From Elusimicrobia bacterium GWD2_63_28 (GTDB lineage: Bacteria; Elusimicrobiota; Elusimicrobia; Elusimicrobiales; UBA9959), in contig MGUI01000035.1 in the NCBI GenBank assembly GCA_001799895.1, positions 1-64,000 of the forward strand: 64,000 nt of DNA, given 5' to 3'. Under the pieces are notes generated by a model that had not been told where the DNA came from, did no database searches, and worked only from the letters and a program-made list of their open reading frames with translations. Within the stretch, counting starts at the first letter, position 1; the number at the start of each line of letters is the position of its first letter. The translations under genes and the position numbers were made by a program. Shown here piece after piece: positions 15,511-24,043 of this stretch.

Positions 15511-15646
15511 TTTACGGTCTCCTTAGCATTAAAGCGGCAAGTGCCGCCTCCATTTGCATCTTTAAACATTCCGGATACAAGCAGGAACGCCGGTTATGCC
15601 CCGCAAGCCCGCCAGGGCGGATAGTTCGTCAAAGGGCCCTCCGCGG

Positions 15647-18094
15647 CTAGGCCTGGGCCTTGTCGGCTGGGCCGTCCAGCACCTCCCGCAGTTTTGCCGC
15701 CAGCGCCTCGGCCGAGAACGGTTTATAGATGAGCGCGATACCCGGGTCAAGAGCCCCGTGCTTTACCATGGCCTCGTCGGTATAACCCGACATATAGAGC
15801 GTCCTGCGGATAAGCTTCCTGCTTTCAAGTTGGCGGGCCAGGTCGCGGCCGCTAATCCCGGGCATCACCACATCGCTCAGCAGCAGGTCCACGGGCTTTC
15901 CGTACCGCTCCATCACCTCCAGCGCATTCTTCCCGCTGGAAGCCGTAATAACGGTATAGCCGCCCTCCTTCAGCAGGCGCTCGCCGAGGCGGCGCAGCAT
16001 TTCATCGTCTTCTACCAGCAAAACCGTTTCGGTACTCTTTCCCGCTATAGCTTTGGGCTTACTAATAACGATATCCGCAACGGCTTCTTTCAAAAGCGGA
16101 AGATAGACGGAGAAAGTAGTGCCCTTTCCGGGCTCGCTCTCCACGCTTACCTGGCCATTGCTTTGCTTGATGATCCCGAATACAGTGGATAAACCAAGCC
16201 CTGTCCCTTTGCCCTTCTCTTTAGTTGTGTAGAACGGTTCGAAAATGTGGTTTTTCACCTCGTCGGTCATGCCGCTGCCGGTGTCGCGCACTCTTAAGCG
16301 CACGACAGGCCCGCGCGGCAAGTCAAGGCTGGCCGCGACCATCTCCGGCCCGTCCGCGAGATCCGTCTCCAGATTTAACGTGCCGCCCTTCGGCATGGCG
16401 TCGCGGGCGTTGACCACCAGGTTCATGATCACCTGCTCCAGCTGGCCGGGGTCGACCAGAACAGCGCAGGGCATACTGGTCAGTTTAGTAACCAGCTCGA
16501 TATCTTCGCGCAGCAGGCGTTTCAGCATGTTGGTCATGTCCCCTACTACCCGGTTAAGGTCTACGACCTGCGGGGTCAATATCTGCTTTCTGCTGAAAGC
16601 CAGCAGCTGCCGGGTAAGGGCGGCCGCCCTGTCCGAGGCCGCCAATATCTGCTCCGCGTCCGAGCGCATAGGGTTCCCCGGCAGAAGTGCTTTGTAAATG
16701 AACCCGGCATAGGCCCTGATCGCCGTAAGGATGTTGTTGAAATCATGCGCGACTCCGCCGGCCAACTGGCCCACGGCTTCCATCTTCTGGGACTGCGCCA
16801 GCTGTTCCTCCACCCTCGCGCGGAGGATATCCGCGGCAATAATGTCCGTAACAGCCTGGATAAAATTTTTCTGTTTCGGTGTGAAGGTGACACCCTCTTT
16901 TGTGTAGAGATTCAGAACCCCCAGGGTGGCGCCGGCGGCAATAATGGGCGCGCAGTAATGGCCGTGCCGGGGCATACCTTCATAGCCGATCTCATGCTCC
17001 GGGCCGACGCCGGCCGAGGCCACCACCTTCCCGCTCTCGGCGGCCCTGCCGCACAGACATTTCCCGAACGGTAACCTGGCGCAGGCAGCCAGCAGCGCGG
17101 GCGGCAGCCCCTGCTGCGCCGCCATAGTCAGGCTTTTCCCGTTTACCAGGAAAATGGCCCCTTTTGGCTCCACCGCCAGCCATGGAATGGAAAAAAGATC
17201 GGAAAGCTGGTCGGCCAGTTTCTTCTCCAGAGGAAGGGGCGTTAACGAGTGCTGCCGGATGACGTTGAGCATTCGTTCCATCTCATAAGACTCATGGATA
17301 TCCTTGTCGGCCTTCTTCCGCTCGGTAATGTCGCGTTCCACTGAAATGACCATATGCTTCCCGCCGACCGAGATCTCCCTCACCGAAGCTTCCAGATCAA
17401 AGACTGAACCGTCCTTGCGGCGGTGCCGCACCTCGAATACAGCGCTATTGCCGGTCTTTAGCCGGGCGGTCCGCTCCGCTATTAAGGACGCGGGCGCTTC
17501 CGCGTCAAGAAATGTAACGGGCTTGCCCAGGAGTTCTTCGCGCGTATAGCCATGCGCAAGCAGAGCCGCGGCATTGGCGTCCCTGATAACCGGCGCCCCT
17601 TCCGGCTGCAGTTCAAGCAGCAGGATGGAATCGCGGGCCTGCTCGAAAAGCATCCGTGACCGCTCCTCGCTCTCCTTGAGCGCCAGGCGGGCGGCATCCA
17701 GCCGGCGGGCGGACTCAAGTTCCTCCAGCACTCTTTGTACCGCTGATTTAAGCGGGTCAAAAAAAGAAACGCCTTTAACCAGGTAGTCGCGCGCGCCGGC
17801 CCGCAGCATGGCAACCGCAACCTCTTCGCCGCTGTGGCCGGTCATCACGATAAAAGGCGGACACGTCTCTCCACGGGCTTTGAAGCTCTCCACGAATTCA
17901 AGCCCGTTCTCACCCGGAAGTTTGTAATCAAGCAGGATCAGCGCGGGTACGCGCTCTTTTATGGCGGCACGGGCCGCCCGCGTGTCGGAGACGCATTTTA
18001 TTTCACACCCGAGGTCGGCAAGGCGCCCGGCCGCCAGCTGCGCGATATCCGGGTCGTCTTCCACCAGCAATATATAAGGCTTGTCTTCGCCCAT
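15647..18094 (-). CDS. Hybrid sensor histidine kinase (REC-PAS-GAF-HisKA-HATPase-REC)
   Basis: About 815 residues from ATG 18094, which has an AGGGGGGG run at correct distance; an ATG twelve codons upstream is less likely. Order of domains: receiver (about 5-120; Asp56 in ILLDYKLPG), PAS (about 135-255), GAF (about 275-425), phosphoacceptor helix with GGVAHDFNNILTAIRAYAG, HATPase with VMNLVVNARDAMPKGG and GTGLGLSTVFGIIKQ, and a C-terminal receiver (LLLSDVVMPGISG, then YKPF). There is no transmembrane segment, so it is a soluble kinase that could be driven by its N-terminal receiver. The B12-binding gene follows on the same strand, suggesting a shared pathway. No DNA-binding output protein is adjacent. 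Confidence 0.93.
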   Translation of the reverse strand: MGEDKPYILLVEDDPDIAQLAAGRLADLGCEIKCVSDTRAARAAIKERVPALILLDYKLPGENGLEFVESFKARGETCPPFIVMTGHSGEEVAVAMLRAGARDYLVKGVSFFDPLKSAVQRVLEELESARRLDAARLALKESEERSRMLFEQARDSILLLELQPEGAPVIRDANAAALLAHGYTREELLGKPVTFLDAEAPASLIAERTARLKTGNSAVFEVRHRRKDGSVFDLEASVREISVGGKHMVISVERDITERKKADKDIHESYEMERMLNVIRQHSLTPLPLEKKLADQLSDLFSIPWLAVEPKGAIFLVNGKSLTMAAQQGLPPALLAACARLPFGKCLCGRAAESGKVVASAGVGPEHEIGYEGMPRHGHYCAPIIAAGATLGVLNLYTKEGVTFTPKQKNFIQAVTDIIAADILRARVEEQLAQSQKMEAVGQLAGGVAHDFNNILTAIRAYAGFIYKALLPGNPMRSDAEQILAASDRAAALTRQLLAFSRKQILTPQVVDLNRVVGDMTNMLKRLLREDIELVTKLTSMPCAVLVDPGQLEQVIMNLVVNARDAMPKGGTLNLETDLADGPEMVAASLDLPRGPVVRLRVRDTGSGMTDEVKNHIFEPFYTTKEKGKGTGLGLSTVFGIIKQSNGQVSVESEPGKGTTFSVYLPLLKEAVADIVISKPKAIAGKSTETVLLVEDDEMLRRLGERLLKEGGYTVITASSGKNALEVMERYGKPVDLLLSDVVMPGISGRDLARQLESRKLIRRTLYMSGYTDEAMVKHGALDPGIALIYKPFSAEALAAKLREVLDGPADKAQA

Positions 18095-18770
18095 TCCCCC
18101 CCCCTGCGCAGCTCGACTGTGACTCTTCAACGGCCGATATTATTTATATTAATATTGTAAGCTTCCGCGCCTTTGGCTGCTATGCGGAATTATACGGTCT
18201 GTCATGGGTAAATTCCCATAAGCAGCCGGCTCAACGCCGTATCATGAATAGACGGAGTGAAGCGGGCCAGGCCGGGGGCGGCGGCGCTCCCGTGCGCAAG
18301 ACGCTACCGGCCTGGCCTCCGCTACCTTATTTCCCCGCAGTTCCCCCCCGGTGGCTGCAGAACATTAACAGGAAAGACCAGCGCGGCGGCCGCAGCAGCG
18401 GCGCCGGGCTGGTGTTTTATAATTACGGTTGCCACCGGATAATTCAGGAGATAGATATCAGTAACAGGCCCGCGCCGCTGGTGGCTTCAGCAGAGGCCAC
18501 AGGCGAGCGCGGGCAGAATCTGTATAGATATTGGTTCAACTCTTTGCAGTGGGCGCGGGAAATAATTTTCTGCGTTGTACGGACGCCGAAGGCGGATCGG
18601 GGGTGGAGTACGGCGACACCGCAGCGCGGCCAGCAGGCCGCGCAAAGGAGGTGGCAATAAGATGCAGCCTACCTTCGGAGCAGGTGCGAAGGCGCGTAGT
18701 GCCGAGCCCTGCGGACCCACTTCCAAGCGGCAAGCATGGGCGGCCGCGCTGCGTGGCCGACCGTGCGGCA

Positions 18771-18944
18771 TCTCGCGGATAAGATCGGCCTACCTTTTCG
18801 ATCCCAGGACGGGCGCTGAAGCGGTACTTATAAAGTTACCTCGGGATGTTGCGCAAAGTAGTTTCGAACGATGTCTTGAAAACAGCGCCACAATTTAAAC
18901 AGCAAAAAACCGCCGGCCCCCCGGCGGTTTTCTGTATTTCACCC
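18771..18944 (+). repeat. Diverged direct repeat, left copy (partner 24823-24987)
   Basis: It shares TCTCGCGGATAAGATnnGCC, a core of about 40 nearly identical bases (AGTTACCTCGGGATGTTGCG onward to CGAACGATGTC), GCGCCACAATTT, and the AACCGCCGGC terminator hairpin with the copy at 24823-24987. Both copies have the same orientation and bracket the AbiE and ECF sigma operons. Confidence 0.85.
18905..18934 (-). terminator. Terminator after the small membrane protein gene
   Basis: Stem AAAACCGCCGG / CCGGCGGTTTT with a CCCC loop. It lies 24 bp past the stop of the minus-strand gene at 18958-19263 and within the left direct repeat. Confidence 0.85.
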
Positions 18945-18957
18945 GGTATCAAGCCTG

Positions 18958-19263
18958 TCACTTTCTCCGTTTATGCGCTTTTTCTGTCAGGTACAGTTTC
19001 CCCACAAGATACAGAAGCCCGATGGCATTAAGCGTCTTCCATAACAGCAGCCACCAGGGCCTCCACCACGCGCCACTATAAATCTCAAAAACATCGGATA
19101 CTCCGAAAGCGACGAACAGTATGCCAAGAGCAACAATGTCCGTCCTCGGGTAACGCACTGCCGTCTTTCTTGAACCCCAATAAAGAAAGAATCCGATAGC
19201 GATCCAGATGGCCGCTTCTACGCAGTTAAGCCCGGCCGCGGAATACAACTCAAAGTTGGGCAT
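18958..19263 (-). CDS. Small three-helix membrane protein, unknown function
   Basis: A 101-residue protein with three predicted helices (about 9-29, 42-60 and 66-90), an external segment EIYSGAWWRPWW rich in Trp, and a basic tail EKAHKRRK. No family recognised. It begins 17 bp after the AbiE toxin gene stop, so it may be the third gene of that operon, and it is followed by a terminator. Whether it serves in defence or is a passenger is unknown. Confidence 0.7.
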   Translation of the reverse strand: MPNFELYSAAGLNCVEAAIWIAIGFFLYWGSRKTAVRYPRTDIVALGILFVAFGVSDVFEIYSGAWWRPWWLLLWKTLNAIGLLYLVGKLYLTEKAHKRRK

Positions 19264-19280
19264 ACGTTAGAGCTCCGCTG

Positions 19281-19949
19281 TCATACGCTTTTCAAATAAA
19301 ACCGGTTCAGTATGTCAAAACCGGCTTCCAGGTCCGCCTTCAGGCCGCAATCCCCGGCCATTTCAGAGAAGCGTTTCCCCCATGCCGCCGGGGCCGGCGC
19401 AAGGGCCGCAGGAACGGGATGACTTTTCCTCCGGTCGAACACGGACCTCAAGGCATCCTTTGTTTTAGCCGTGGAAAGGCTGCCTTCTTTGATCAGCAGC
19501 ACCATATCCACCAAGTCCCGCACGCGGGAGTTCGGCACGGAGCGCGGCATGGTATAGGAGTGCAGTTTCTCGGCGAACTGTACTTCCTTAGGAAGCAGCG
19601 GGAAAGCCGCCGGCTTGATACCGGCGAAAGACAGCAGCCCCTGCTCATATGCGGTCTCAAGTTTCTCCGGGATAAAGTCGCCTACGGCCACATCTACATG
19701 AAAAGATACGAACAGCCGGTCGTCTACTATCGCGCGTACCGGATACCTTGCCCCGCCGTAAATCGGACCGTCCAACTCCATCTGAACGCCGCCAATCTCA
19801 AACCCGAAGAAATCTCCGAGGTCAGCCGTCGCGGCGCCGGCCAGCAGCCGCTGCAGGTTGAGGCCCGAATCCGCAGCATGCTTCTGCAACCGGCGCTCCA
19901 GTGCCACGCGAAAATCCTTGGCCGATTTATAAGACTTTGCTTTAGTCAT
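19281..19949 (-). CDS. AbiEii-type nucleotidyltransferase toxin, internally shortened
   Basis: A 222-residue member of the AbiEii/AbiGii toxin family by its ends: AKDFRVALERRLQKHAADSG at the N-terminus, then FHVDVAVGD, QFAEKLHSYTMPR, NSRVRDLVDMVLL and FDRRKSHPVP. From my knowledge of this subfamily (usually near 290-300 residues), the segment after residue 35 should hold LKGGxALExR and the acidic TKDIDL motif of the nucleotidyltransferase centre. Here NLQRL joins directly to LAGAATADLGDFF, so about 75 residues are missing in frame, around 19840. It should lack catalysis. Its ATG overlaps the antitoxin stop (ATGA). It may be a decayed toxin or an altered partner. Confidence 0.8.
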   Translation of the reverse strand: MTKAKSYKSAKDFRVALERRLQKHAADSGLNLQRLLAGAATADLGDFFGFEIGGVQMELDGPIYGGARYPVRAIVDDRLFVSFHVDVAVGDFIPEKLETAYEQGLLSFAGIKPAAFPLLPKEVQFAEKLHSYTMPRSVPNSRVRDLVDMVLLIKEGSLSTAKTKDALRSVFDRRKSHPVPAALAPAPAAWGKRFSEMAGDCGLKADLEAGFDILNRFYLKSV

Positions 19950-20512
19950 TTTTCAGGTGAAACCATATCCGCCTCAGCGGGCGTCATAATCCCCAGCCGG
20001 ACAGCCTGCTTAGCCGCCAGCTTGATCTCATTGGCGTCCATCAGTTGGGCGGAAAACATATCCTGCAGCGTTTTTAGCGGGGTCGTCACAAAATAGCCCT
20101 GTCGTTTTTTTATTTCCGACTCTTTGAGTTCAGCGCGATGCATGACGATCCCCTTCGGTGGGGAATTAAATTTACGGAACTTTGGCGGGACTGTCATATG
20201 AAGCTTGGCGGGATTAGCGTCAGTGATCTCATAAAGGGAAAGGGCCGTCTGGTAGGAATAAACCCCCTGTACTTTTCCGCCACGGTCCATAGACCAAAGC
20301 GACCACAGCACCAGGTCCGGGCGGTCGGATACAGGGAACTTGGCGAGACGATAGATACCGCGCTGTTCACGCAGCCATTCTCCGGATTTGGCATGAAAAT
20401 AGGCGGCATCCCGGTAATAGCCGGCGGATAGCGCCTGTTTATAGGTGAAATAGCCCTGCTGACTTTCGGCTAGTTCAAACAGTTTTTCTGAGGCTGTGCG
20501 ATTCTTTGACAT
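19946..20512 (-). CDS. AbiEi-type antitoxin/transcriptional regulator
   Basis: A 188-residue protein of the AbiEi family. The N-terminal ~75 residues form a winged helix-turn-helix (GYFTYKQALSAGYYRDAAYFHAK, then LREQRGIYRLAKFP), and the rest is the AbiEi C-terminal domain with SYQTALSLYEITDANP and TTPLKTLQDMF. In type IV abortive-infection systems this protein neutralises the toxin without direct binding and represses its own promoter at inverted repeats. A perfect short palindrome lies in its promoter. No ribosome binding site is apparent before ATG 20512. The intact antitoxin next to a shortened toxin suggests it persists as a regulator. Confidence 0.9.
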   Translation of the reverse strand: MSKNRTASEKLFELAESQQGYFTYKQALSAGYYRDAAYFHAKSGEWLREQRGIYRLAKFPVSDRPDLVLWSLWSMDRGGKVQGVYSYQTALSLYEITDANPAKLHMTVPPKFRKFNSPPKGIVMHRAELKESEIKKRQGYFVTTPLKTLQDMFSAQLMDANEIKLAAKQAVRLGIMTPAEADMVSPEK

Positions 20513-20518
20513 ACATGA

Positions 20519-20566
20519 TATACCGAGTTACTAGGTATATTATATATCACAAAAAAACTTTGGCAA
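20519..20566 (-). promoter_or_regulatory. Promoter and palindromic operator of the AbiE pair
   Basis: On the minus strand TTGCCA (20566-20561) and TATAAT (20544-20539) are 16 bp apart. A perfect inverted repeat, TATACC-N9-GGTATA (20519-20539), abuts the -10 box. AbiEi proteins are known to repress by binding inverted repeats in their promoters, so this is the expected operator. Confidence 0.7.
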
Positions 20567-20733
20567 GGGGTAAAAATGCGAATCCAGTTGTCCAGGTGTC
20601 AAAGGGATTCTAACTTTTATGGATTTAGCGGTAGTCCGGGTCTGCGGAAAGATTTATCCCGGCACCATTGCCGCTTACGCGGAAGAGGCCCAGGTTGAGG
20701 ATTATAGGGGGCAGGCAGTAGACTTTAGCGCAG
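20523..20733 (+). repeat. Diverged intergenic element, copy B
   Basis: It is homologous to 14404-14575. The stem seen in copy A (GTATCC/GGATAC next to the loop) is GAATCC/GGATTC here, so both sides changed together. The loop with GTTGTCCAGGTGTCAAAG is conserved. About 30 bp are inserted between the GGTATATTAT block and the stem. Confidence 0.7.
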
Positions 20734-20766
20734 TGATATCTTCAGTATTTAACCGGTCAGGCCCGG

Positions 20767-21315
20767 TCATAGATATTCGATAAAATCCACGTATATGCGG
20801 AAACTGCGCGCTCCCGCAAACTCGTCCGTCTTGAACTTTTTTATCACCACCAGAGCGCTCCCACAAGTTTCATGCATCGAACCCCGTAAGCGGAACATCT
20901 CTCCTGAATTCTCCACATACACAGACTTGCCCTCCTCCCCATTATACAGCGCCTTATCCTCCCCGACACTTCTTAAACACCAGATAGCCGGCTTGCCCAG
21001 GGTATCAACCGGGGCGGTAGTGAGAACGGTCTCATAAGTAAGGTCCAAACGCTTAGCCTGTTCGCGCAGGGGGGCTATGACTTTCCTGCGGGCGCGCTCT
21101 TCCCTGAAGGCAGGAAGCCACGACTGAACCCAGAGGTTCGCCAGCATACCGATAAGTATCAGCAGCAGCCCTTCGAACGAGAAGAAGAGGATATTCTTCA
21201 CGTCAAGCCGCTTTAGTGGTTCCCCAGGGACGCGCAGAAGATACCAACACGACCAGAGAGCGGACCCATCCCGGGATCCTCCAAGAGAAGTTGGGGGCGA
21301 CTCGCCGCGTTCCAT
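20767..21315 (-). CDS. Membrane-anchored protein of unknown function
   Basis: A 182-residue protein with one probable transmembrane helix (about 42-65, ILFFSFEGLLLILIGMLANLW), then a soluble domain ending SFRIYVDFIEYL. The start is uncertain: ATG 21315 has a weak AGAGAA site, and a GTG at 21201 just before the helix is possible. It begins 18 bp after the stop of the O-antigen-ligase-like gene and so looks like the last gene of the ECF sigma operon. I do not recognise a family. Confidence 0.6.
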   Translation of the reverse strand: MERGESPPTSLGGSRDGSALWSCWYLLRVPGEPLKRLDVKNILFFSFEGLLLILIGMLANLWVQSWLPAFREERARRKVIAPLREQAKRLDLTYETVLTTAPVDTLGKPAIWCLRSVGEDKALYNGEEGKSVYVENSGEMFRLRGSMHETCGSALVVIKKFKTDEFAGARSFRIYVDFIEYL

Positions 21316-21333
21316 ACGGTTCTCTGCGCGCGC

Positions 21334-23625
21334 TCAGAAAAACCCTGAAGCAGCGATATACTTTATGGCCGCTTCATGATCGGTATCATCTGGCAGGGTC
21401 CTCACACTGACTCGCTCCAGTTGCACCACGCGCACGCGGCCGCGCCAGCCGGGGCCCGCGTCTTCAGGCGACCTGGCTTTGTTCCTCCCGGATCCGGGCC
21501 ATACTGTCAGCGTCAATTTTGTTCCAGCTTCGCCAGTCAATGCGCGGGCAGCTTCCTCCGCGGTGAATTTCCTGGGAACGAAGATCTTGTCCTCACCTTT
21601 GTAATTGTGCGGTTCGCGGGGAGTAATATCGAAGATCTGGTCCCCTGGCCTAAGACCGGCCTTATCCGCGGGAGCGTTTGGGGAAACTTCGGAGATAATC
21701 ATCATTCCATCGGTGAATGAGACCCGCATTCCTATACCGCCGAGCAGCCCTGATTTCTGCGCCGCCCGTGTATCCCGGGACTTCTCCGCGGGGTTCTTTA
21801 GCATTTCTTCCGCTTTATTTTCAGCGTACTCCGCTTTTTCCAGGTCCCCCTCGGCCTTATAGACACCGGCCAGCGCCGTCCAGGCCTCCGGCCATACCGG
21901 GTCCAGCAGAACCTGCCGCTCAAGGCGCTCAACGGCCTCCTTGTAGCGGCCCAGTTTTTGGAGCGCGATGCCTTCCCTGTAGTGCACCTGCACGTAGTCG
22001 GGAGCTAGTGCCCTTACCTGCCGGTAATATTCAAGTGCTCTCTGCGGGTTCCCGGTACCGGCGTCCATAGAAACGTTGCCCAGAAAATATCTGCTCATAA
22101 TATAACTCCCTGCCCACGGAACTTCCCGCCCATAGGTCCACATGGCCTGATCCCACTGCATCGTTTTGGAATGGAATATAGCCATGTTATGGTCGAGGTC
22201 CGACTGGAACGCGCGCAGCGAACCGTATCCCAGCAAAACCGCCGCCGCGACGACAGGCAACACCAGGATGTGTCTGGTTTTATTCAGAGGGAGCGGCAGA
22301 GCGAACACTTTTCCCTCTCCATCCTCCCCCTCCGCCGCCAGCACGGCCAGAAGCCCCGCGGCAAAATATATATGCCACCCGGGAGCAGGGAACCGGGAAG
22401 AAATGGATCCCAGCATAAGTATGACGCTTCCGCTGACCGCGGCGAATAGCCCTGCGCTATACGGGTTTACACTTCCGGCACCGTTCCTGACTAAAACCTT
22501 GGCGCTCTTGATGAGCAGGCCGCCGAAAAGCCAGAGCCACAGGATCAGCCCCGGCAAACCGCCGTCCGCCCACTGCTCCAGAAATTCGTTTTCAGGATGA
22601 TCGGTCTCGTTATTATGCTTGCCTTCTATGGCGAAGACCTCCGCACGCCTGAAAGCCGGGTAATGTACCCAGAATGAACCAGGCCCGGAACCCAGAAAAG
22701 GCTGCGATTTGATAAGCTCCGCTGTGCCCTTCCAGGTTTCGGACAGGAACGCGTAATGCCTGTTGTTGGCCGGTGTCGGGACCGGACCGGCCAATGGGAT
22801 AGACGCGGCCAGCGCGGATATCCCGGACAACACAAGGACCGCCGTGCGCAGCCGCGTCCCGAGTCCCCTCCAGGATATTGCCGCGAATATGCCTACAGAG
22901 AAGATGAACGCCCACCTGCCGACGACCTCGCCGGTCCGCTGCAGCAGGAACGCGCCGGCCACGGCGAGGATCCCTGCGGCAACGCGCAGCCATATCGGCT
23001 CCGCTTTATCCGACGCGAAAGCAAGACCTAGCGGCACGCAGATGATCAGATAAGCGGCGAACAGGGTAGGATTCGCCAGCGTGGAGAATACTCTGGCGCC
23101 GAACGCGCCCCGCCAGACGAACGGGTCCAGCCCGAAATATTGCACGAACCCGTATATCACGGAAACGGTCCACGCGCCCATGAGCATAAGCAGCGCCTTA
23201 CGCATGTCAGCTCTGGAAAAGCTCAACAACACCAATATGAACGTCAGAAGGAATATCTCCTGCATAAGAAAACCATGGAGAGCGGCCAGCCGGTAATCCG
23301 AAACGGCAAAACGCAGCGCGTTCCAGGAGAGCAGGAGAACGGCAGGCAGCACCAACGGGACAGCCTTCTCCGGGAGCTCAAAGCGCCCATCCGTGACACT
23401 CCCGATCAGCCAGATCGCCACCGCGGACAGCGCGCCAAGTTGAAGCATAGTGATCTTCACCATTGCGGAGTCATAGGTGCGCAGATAAAAAGCCAGCGGC
23501 AGCATTATTGCCAGGAAGTAAAACGCCGCTTTTAACAGAGCACGCCAGTTAGGCATCTCAGGGAACCTGGAGATCGCAGGTTCCGGGTTCAGAGTGATAT
23601 CCTTAAGGTCCATGTTCGTCTCCAT
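21334..23625 (-). CDS. O-antigen ligase/polymerase-like protein fused to TPR and PDZ domains
   Basis: A 763-residue protein. The first ~490 residues are polytopic (about 12 helices) with Wzy/WaaL-type features: a loop with SQPFLGSGPGSFWVHYP and the HPENEFLEQWADGGLPGLILW segment typical of the Wzy_C domain. Residues about 520-610 hold TPR-like helices (LEYYRQVRALAPDYVQVHYR, KLGRYKEAVERLERQVLLDP). Residues about 625-735 are a PDZ-like domain (VSPNAPADKAGLRPGDQIFD). The family joins glycans to lipid or protein acceptors. The added PDZ is unusual and suggests recognition of a protein C-terminus. It starts one base after the anti-sigma gene, so it is part of the sigma operon. Confidence 0.87.
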   Translation of the reverse strand: METNMDLKDITLNPEPAISRFPEMPNWRALLKAAFYFLAIMLPLAFYLRTYDSAMVKITMLQLGALSAVAIWLIGSVTDGRFELPEKAVPLVLPAVLLLSWNALRFAVSDYRLAALHGFLMQEIFLLTFILVLLSFSRADMRKALLMLMGAWTVSVIYGFVQYFGLDPFVWRGAFGARVFSTLANPTLFAAYLIICVPLGLAFASDKAEPIWLRVAAGILAVAGAFLLQRTGEVVGRWAFIFSVGIFAAISWRGLGTRLRTAVLVLSGISALAASIPLAGPVPTPANNRHYAFLSETWKGTAELIKSQPFLGSGPGSFWVHYPAFRRAEVFAIEGKHNNETDHPENEFLEQWADGGLPGLILWLWLFGGLLIKSAKVLVRNGAGSVNPYSAGLFAAVSGSVILMLGSISSRFPAPGWHIYFAAGLLAVLAAEGEDGEGKVFALPLPLNKTRHILVLPVVAAAVLLGYGSLRAFQSDLDHNMAIFHSKTMQWDQAMWTYGREVPWAGSYIMSRYFLGNVSMDAGTGNPQRALEYYRQVRALAPDYVQVHYREGIALQKLGRYKEAVERLERQVLLDPVWPEAWTALAGVYKAEGDLEKAEYAENKAEEMLKNPAEKSRDTRAAQKSGLLGGIGMRVSFTDGMMIISEVSPNAPADKAGLRPGDQIFDITPREPHNYKGEDKIFVPRKFTAEEAARALTGEAGTKLTLTVWPGSGRNKARSPEDAGPGWRGRVRVVQLERVSVRTLPDDTDHEAAIKYIAASGFF

Positions 23626-23626
23626 G

Positions 23627-24043
23627 TTATTTATTGAGATTCAAAAAGTTCGCTTGAGGAACCCGCCCGGTCCAAACAGGCCCCGGGATACCCGGCCCCA
23701 ACAGCGAACTGGAAAGCGAAAAAATGAACGCCAGGAAGCTAAAGGCCAGCGACAGGGAAGGGGTGCGGGCCGGGAACAACTCATAGGAAAACCCCAAGTC
23801 CGGCTCAGCCGCAGCCCGGCCTGAAACAACGGCTTTCCGTATTGAAGCGGCAAGATCAGCCGGAGGCTGCGGAACAGGCAATGCACGCAGGGCGAACAAG
23901 AGACGGCGCATCGAGGCAACCCGCTCAGCACAGGCGGGGCAGGAGCCCAAATGACGTTCCACCCAGCGCGCCTGCGAGGCGGCAAGCCGGCCATCCGCAT
24001 ACAGATCCAGCATGTTTTCAACGCACGCGCATACCATGTTCAT
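23627..24043 (-). CDS. Anti-sigma factor with zinc-finger (zf-HC2) domain
   Basis: A 138-residue protein. Residues about 5-45 hold the anti-sigma zinc domain: C-x-C near the start and HLGSCPAC, the H-x3-C-x2-C signature. A central linker is followed by one transmembrane helix (about 95-116, SLAFSFLAFIFSLSSSLLG) and a short external tail. It overlaps the upstream sigma gene by four bases, the usual arrangement for an anti-sigma factor that holds its sigma partner at the membrane. Confidence 0.9.
   Translation of the reverse strand: MNMVCACVENMLDLYADGRLAASQARWVERHLGSCPACAERVASMRRLLFALRALPVPQPPADLAASIRKAVVSGRAAAEPDLGFSYELFPARTPSLSLAFSFLAFIFSLSSSLLGPGIPGPVWTGRVPQANFLNLNK

Larger units (their letters stand above)
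18131..18957. other. 827-bp intergenic stretch, no convincing gene
   Basis: The open frames here (for example 18244-18660 on the plus strand) have no family features, no secretion or membrane pattern and no good ribosome site at a plausible start. The right third holds the first copy of a 170-bp repeat and a terminator. The rest is unexplained and may be decayed coding sequence or recombination debris. Confidence 0.6.

Noticed and set aside
18244-18660. Possible small plus-strand gene
   Set aside because: No motif, no good ribosome site, composition unlike neighbours; treated as noncoding or decayed.
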